Of a stretch of 9,427 bases of DNA, positions 6,546 through 9,427 are shown piece by piece. This DNA comes from Planctomycetota bacterium (GTDB taxonomy: Bacteria; Planctomycetota; UBA1135), in contig NVWJ01000010.1 in the NCBI GenBank assembly GCA_002746235.1, positions 30,367 to 39,793 on the forward strand, in the 5' to 3' direction. Numbering within the stretch: position 1 is the stretch's first letter; every line of letters begins with the position of its first letter. The notes beneath the pieces were generated by a model. The model made no database searches, was not told the origin of the DNA, and worked only from the letters and a program-made list of their open reading frames with translations. The translations under genes were made by a program, and so were the position numbers.

Positions 6546-7573
6546 ACTTCAAGCACCGGCAACGAGGTCGCCTGGATTTTCGAAATCTCGGCGGCCACTT
6601 TGCCAGCCATGTCGGCAAAAATCTTGGCGACGTTACTCTCCGCATTCTCGATCACTAGCGGCACGCCAGAATCGCCACATTTGCGGATGTCGGCCTGCAG
6701 CGGAATGCTGCCGAGGAATGGAATGTCAAACTTCTCGGAGATGGTTTTGCCGCCACCTTCGCCGAAGATTTCACCAGCCATATTTTCGATGACACCCAAG
6801 ATGGTGGTTTTCACTTGCTCGGCCATGCCGATGGCACGGCGTACATCGGTCTGTGAAACTTCTTGTGGGGTGGTGACTACGACCATGCCGGTCAGCGGTA
6901 CCAACTGCGCAAGCGAGAGTTGTGCATCGCCGGTTCCTGGTGGCATGTCGACAATCAGGTAATCCAACTCGCCCCATTCGACGTCTTGCAAGAACTGCTG
7001 CAAGGCGCGATGCAACATCGGGCCGCGCCACATAACTGGCTGGCCGTCTTCAATCATATATCCGACCGACATGGTTTTGATCCCATGCGCCTTAATCGGA
7101 AACAACTTCTTGCCGCGCCCTTCCGGTTTACGATGAATGCCCAGCATGACCGGAATATTCGGTCCGTAGACATCGGCATCTAAGATCCCAACTTTGGCAC
7201 CAGTTGCGGAAAGCGCCGCAGCCAAGTTGACCGCACAAGTGCTTTTGCCCACCCCGCCTTTGCCGGAAGTCACTGCAATGACGTGTTTGATATCGCCGCC
7301 GAGTTTGTTGCCCACCGGAAGCGATGATTTAACCTGGGCAGTCATTTCAATATTCACCGTAGTGACGCCTTCGATGGCCATCACGGCGTCGTAAGCCTGC
7401 TGCTTCAACTGCTCCTTGACCGGGCAGGCCGGAGTGGTTAACTCAATTTTGAATTTCACTACGCCTGCACACGCCGCTAGGTCCTTGATGAACCCGAGGG
7501 TGACAATGTCTTTGTGCAAATCCGGATCCTGAACTACTTTCAGGGCTTCGAGTACGGCTTCTTTGTCGTTCAT
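6542..7573 (-). CDS. mrp: Mrp/NBP35/ApbC-family P-loop ATPase, iron-sulfur cluster carrier
   Basis: The product is 343 residues, a usual length. It is cytoplasmic and thought to bind and pass on Fe-S clusters in an ATP-dependent way. Residues 1-80 are a MIP18/DUF59 domain with DPDLHKDIVTLG (16-27) and the conserved TTPACP (46-51, C50). The deviant Walker A is GKGGVGKST (104-112), followed by LDADVYGPNIPVMLG (131-145), MWRGPM (181-186) and the Walker B/switch region DYLIVDMPPGTGD (204-216). VVVTTPQEVSQTDVRRAIGM (231-250) and the final IPLQADIRKCGDSGVPLV (290-307) are family signatures. The CxxC cluster-binding pair normally found after ENM is missing: the text reads VIENMAGEIFGEGGG (261-275). 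The open frame continues 83 codons upstream, but homology starts at the ATG at 7573, which has no clear Shine-Dalgarno. The gene lies 95 bases downstream of the M23 peptidase gene on the same strand and may be cotranscribed with it. Confidence 0.96.
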   Translation of the reverse strand: MNDKEAVLEALKVVQDPDLHKDIVTLGFIKDLAACAGVVKFKIELTTPACPVKEQLKQQAYDAVMAIEGVTTVNIEMTAQVKSSLPVGNKLGGDIKHVIAVTSGKGGVGKSTCAVNLAAALSATGAKVGILDADVYGPNIPVMLGIHRKPEGRGKKLFPIKAHGIKTMSVGYMIEDGQPVMWRGPMLHRALQQFLQDVEWGELDYLIVDMPPGTGDAQLSLAQLVPLTGMVVVTTPQEVSQTDVRRAIGMAEQVKTTILGVIENMAGEIFGEGGGKTISEKFDIPFLGSIPLQADIRKCGDSGVPLVIENAESNVAKIFADMAGKVAAEISKIQATSLPVLEV

Positions 7574-7668
7574 GGCAATGGAGGTTAAGGGCTTTGAGGC
7601 AGATATTTCCTTTAGGGCAGGTGACCCCTCAATGGGGGCAAAGGATACGCGAAATCTTGGTCTCGTGC

Positions 7669-8616
7669 CTAAAACGAGGACGCAGAAATCCAGGACCCAG
7701 CTTCTGGGGTGGCATACCTCCGCAGAGTGGAATCTGGCTCCGAAAGTTTTCGCGTGTGGAGGTTTTGGAATTCTGCAGGAACACTCCAAAACCGCGGCGG
7801 ATCGGACTCTTGGTCCCACCACAGCATGGTGAGGTGTAGATGAGGCTCCAGAGAAACTCCCGAGTTGCCAACCCTTCCTAAGTAGGCACCTTCCGGCAGA
7901 GTCACCCCGGGTTGGATGTAGGCAGGAATCGTGCCTTCGCGGAAGTGCAGTAGATATAGTGAATAGGCGCCTTTGATGTGGATCCCAACCATGTTGTTAG
8001 GGGATCCAGGGGTGTAACTGCCTGGCGCGTTATCGACTTCATCGCGAACCACTTCTACGACGACCCCTTCGGTGGGGAGATAAACCGGCTTATTCCAAAC
8101 CAAATAATCTTGGTTGCTTACTCCGGAACCAGTGAATCGCAAACCGTTTTGATCGGTTCGCATAAGGTCCCAAGCAAAATCCCCATAGCCATCCTCTTCC
8201 AAATGGTATCCGTTGCTGTGGGTGAAGACATGGGACACGCCGGTCAAGGGCAGCGTGTTTAAGGCAATGCCCTTACTGCGCAGAAGGAGTTGATGCCCTT
8301 GAATCTCGGGAGTGGAAGGAGGGATTACCGAAACCACTTCCGGGGTGGATAAGAAACGGAGGCTGAGGTCCTTGTGGCCCGGCGCAAAACCTTGTGGCTG
8401 GGAAAGCGCATAGGTGGTTTCAGGGGTTGGATGCCACCAATCTTGCTGGGTAAATGTATGGATGAGCTCACCCTGCACTTTGCTGCCGTCGGATAGAACC
8501 AAAGTCGTGAGTCCAGAATCGGAGACTTTTGGGGTCGCTAATTGCTGGGAGCCCAACCACCCGCCGACCAGGAGTGTGGCGGCAGAGCAAGCGCATACGA
8601 GCCAAGCTTGTGACAT
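7669..8616 (-). CDS. M23 (LytM/lysostaphin-like) family metallopeptidase, exported
   Basis: The product is 315 residues. Peptidases of this family are zinc enzymes that usually cut peptide cross-links in peptidoglycan. Residues 1-20 are a weakly charged hydrophobic export or anchor segment. About 100 residues of unassigned N-terminal sequence follow. The M23 domain spans about 125-290: THSNGYHLEEDGYGDFAWDL (132-151) supplies the first His and D150, KPVYLPTEGVVVEVV (176-190) is the G-x-V core strand, and SLYLLHF (219-225) gives the catalytic-type H224. RVGNSGVSLEPHLHL (248-262) carries the H259-x-H261 pair. D146 sits where an H-F-A-x-D type motif would have His, so the first zinc ligand is probably H133 or H138; activity is therefore likely but not certain. 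The longer open frame begins at 8712, but the ATG at 8616 has a GGAG site and the hydrophobic N terminus. The gene is divergent from the one at 8714 and lies upstream of mrp. Confidence 0.9.
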   Translation of the reverse strand: MSQAWLVCACSAATLLVGGWLGSQQLATPKVSDSGLTTLVLSDGSKVQGELIHTFTQQDWWHPTPETTYALSQPQGFAPGHKDLSLRFLSTPEVVSVIPPSTPEIQGHQLLLRSKGIALNTLPLTGVSHVFTHSNGYHLEEDGYGDFAWDLMRTDQNGLRFTGSGVSNQDYLVWNKPVYLPTEGVVVEVVRDEVDNAPGSYTPGSPNNMVGIHIKGAYSLYLLHFREGTIPAYIQPGVTLPEGAYLGRVGNSGVSLEPHLHLTMLWWDQESDPPRFWSVPAEFQNLHTRKLSEPDSTLRRYATPEAGSWISASSF

Positions 8617-8713
8617 GTAACTCCATTGTATCTGAGAACTATGGATAAAATCGTAAAAGTGGCCTACCCTGGATTGCCTAGACTGGCCCCACCTGCAAAG
8701 ACTTGCTTTCAAA
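8617..8713. other. Divergent intergenic region between the M23 peptidase and the EF-hand-like protein genes
   Basis: These 97 bases must hold the promoters for both divergent genes. AT-rich elements are present, for example TAAAAT at 8645-8650 on the + strand and TACAAT close to the GGAG site on the - strand. Neither has a -35 partner at standard spacing, so no promoter is called. No terminator or small gene is visible. Confidence 0.5.
8621..8624 (-). promoter_or_regulatory. Ribosome binding site GGAG of the M23 peptidase gene
   Basis: On the minus strand GGAG stands four bases before the ATG at 8616 (GGAGTTACATG). It favours this start over the in-frame ATG at 8712, which would put 32 polar residues before the export segment and would begin only two bases from the divergent gene's start at 8714. 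Confidence 0.6.
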
Positions 8714-9427
8714 ATGTTTCAATATCTGACACCTGCTCTTCTCTTCATTTTTTTTGTCTCTGCGATTCCTGCACAGGAGGCTGTGAATATTCCGCTGCAC
8801 TTCGAGAAGAAAATTGAAAATGCGGAGCAACATGGATTCGTCCCACTGTTTTATTTTCTAGACGACAACCAAGTATCTATTGATGGCGTCAAACATACCA
8901 TTGTTCCTCCCAAGTTAGATGGTGAACGCAAAGTGGCCTATGGAGTTCTCTATTTTCAGGGCAATCCGCAAGGAGTCTTAGAGGACGTCAACCTGCTTTT
9001 GGTGGAGGGGTACGACACCGATACGCCCAAGTTCTTTTTGGATACGAATAACAACTTGGACCTCACCGATGACCAGCCAGCGGTATTTAGAGAGGGTGAG
9101 AGTCGCAACTACATTGCGACTCTGCAATCTTCTGAAGATGCGAAACAAATTTGCCCAGTCCGGATTTGGAGCTTCCTTCGGGATGAGGAGTGGAGCGGCA
9201 GCGAGGAAATACGAAAGTCCTACCGCGAAATTTTTGAGCCCTACTTGCAGAGGATGGGTGGCGATGCAGTGGACGCCAAGTATTGGTTTGGCGACCAAAG
9301 TTTGAATGTGCGGTCCGCAAATGCGCAATGGAAAGGCGTCACCTTTCAAATAGGAGTATGGGATTTAAACTCCAATGGGAAATACAACGATATCGGTGAA
9401 GATCGGATTGTCTTGGGTGATTTCGAA
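8714..9427 (+). CDS. Secreted protein with EF-hand-like acidic loops, 3' end beyond the window (possibly the N-terminal part of a TlpA/thioredoxin-type protein)
   Basis: The frame from the ATG at 8714 stays open for 238 codons to the last base, so the gene is truncated by the window. MFQYLTPALLFIFFVSAIPAQ is a signal peptide with likely cleavage near residue 20. The mature part is mixed alpha/beta and acidic. Two loops resemble calcium-binding sites: DTNNNLDLTDD (110-120) and DLNSNGKYNDIGED (217-230), both rich in regularly spaced Asp/Asn. From memory, the order of a D-T-N-N-x-x-D-x-T-D-D segment, then a Y-P-V-x-I/W stretch, then D-x-N-x-N-G-x-Y-x-D-x-G-x-D is seen in the regions preceding the thioredoxin domain of some secreted TlpA-like proteins. 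The window ends before any CxxC could appear, so that assignment is a guess. One cysteine (C147) is present. No clear Shine-Dalgarno precedes the ATG. The gene is divergent from the M23 peptidase. Confidence 0.8.
   Translation, partial: MFQYLTPALLFIFFVSAIPAQEAVNIPLHFEKKIENAEQHGFVPLFYFLDDNQVSIDGVKHTIVPPKLDGERKVAYGVLYFQGNPQGVLEDVNLLLVEGYDTDTPKFFLDTNNNLDLTDDQPAVFREGESRNYIATLQSSEDAKQICPVRIWSFLRDEEWSGSEEIRKSYREIFEPYLQRMGGDAVDAKYWFGDQSLNVRSANAQWKGVTFQIGVWDLNSNGKYNDIGEDRIVLGDFE

Noticed and set aside
7609..7644. Possible terminator between the M23 gene and mrp (CCTTT...AAAGG with an inner CCCC/GGGG)
   Set aside because: The stems are short and interrupted and no T-run follows on the minus strand, so a terminator is not supported.
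7574..7822. Open frame extending the mrp coding sequence 83 codons upstream
   Set aside because: The added residues (for example VLECSCRIPKPPHAKTFG) look like out-of-frame noise, overlap the 3' end of the M23 gene in another frame, and precede the point where Mrp homology begins (DUF59 at MNDKEAVLEAL).
8617..8650. TACAAT and TAAAAT as -10 boxes in the divergent gap
   Set aside because: No -35-like hexamer stands at 16-18 bases; TACAAT would place transcription start almost on the ribosome site.
8617..8712. N-terminal extension of the M23 peptidase from the ATG at 8712
   Set aside because: It would place 32 polar residues before the hydrophobic export segment and consume the whole divergent promoter region; the ATG at 8616 has a GGAG site.
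8978..9349. 123-codon - strand open frame opposite the gene at 8714
   Set aside because: The + strand frame has a signal peptide and EF-hand-like loops and is open to the window end; the antisense frame shows no motif.

Overview
The window reads as ordinary chromosomal DNA of a Gram-negative-type bacterium, with moderate-to-high G+C judged by eye. It holds six gene starts or complete genes plus the tail of a seventh. Planctomycetota is the best guess, especially the lineage rich in giant secreted beta-sandwich proteins. That guess rests on a 1200-residue membrane-anchored protein built from tandem carboxypeptidase-regulatory-like modules, on a secreted protein whose two domains look like those of planctomycete surface proteins, and on weak or absent Shine-Dalgarno signals at several starts. 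It is an inference from protein style, not a taxonomic proof. I see no phage, transposon, CRISPR, tRNA, rRNA or defence module.

Layout: (1) 1-72, the last 23 codons of an unknown + strand gene. (2) 105-1784 +, an exported gamma-glutamyltransferase with all main catalytic landmarks; its start codon sits inside a perfect 8-bp inverted repeat. (3) 1759-5361 -, the 1200-residue modular protein, converging on the transferase gene with a 26-bp coding overlap. (4) 5362-5546, a divergent intergenic region with two imperfect or short inverted repeats. (5) 5547-6545 +, a secreted 332-residue protein of unknown function. (6) 6542-7573 -, an Mrp/NBP35-type P-loop ATPase for Fe-S cluster delivery, sharing a TTAA with the previous gene so that each strand's TAA stop lies within the same four bases. 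(7) 7669-8616 -, an exported M23 (LytM-like) metallopeptidase directly upstream of mrp. (8) 8714-9427 +, divergent from the peptidase, a secreted protein with EF-hand-like acidic loops that runs off the window end.

Five of the six main proteins carry an N-terminal export or anchor segment, so the region is largely about the cell envelope: glutathione/gamma-glutamyl peptide processing, peptidoglycan or peptide cleavage, and large surface or periplasmic scaffolds. Only Mrp is cytoplasmic. No single pathway obviously links the genes. The packing is tight: both convergent junctions overlap in coding sequence, while the two divergent junctions leave 97 and 185 bp for promoters. The items most worth a second look are the hairpin over the ggt start codon, the absence of the CxxC cluster-binding motif in Mrp, the eleven-module architecture with its charged insertion and lone pair of cysteines, and the altered zinc-site spacing in the M23 protein.
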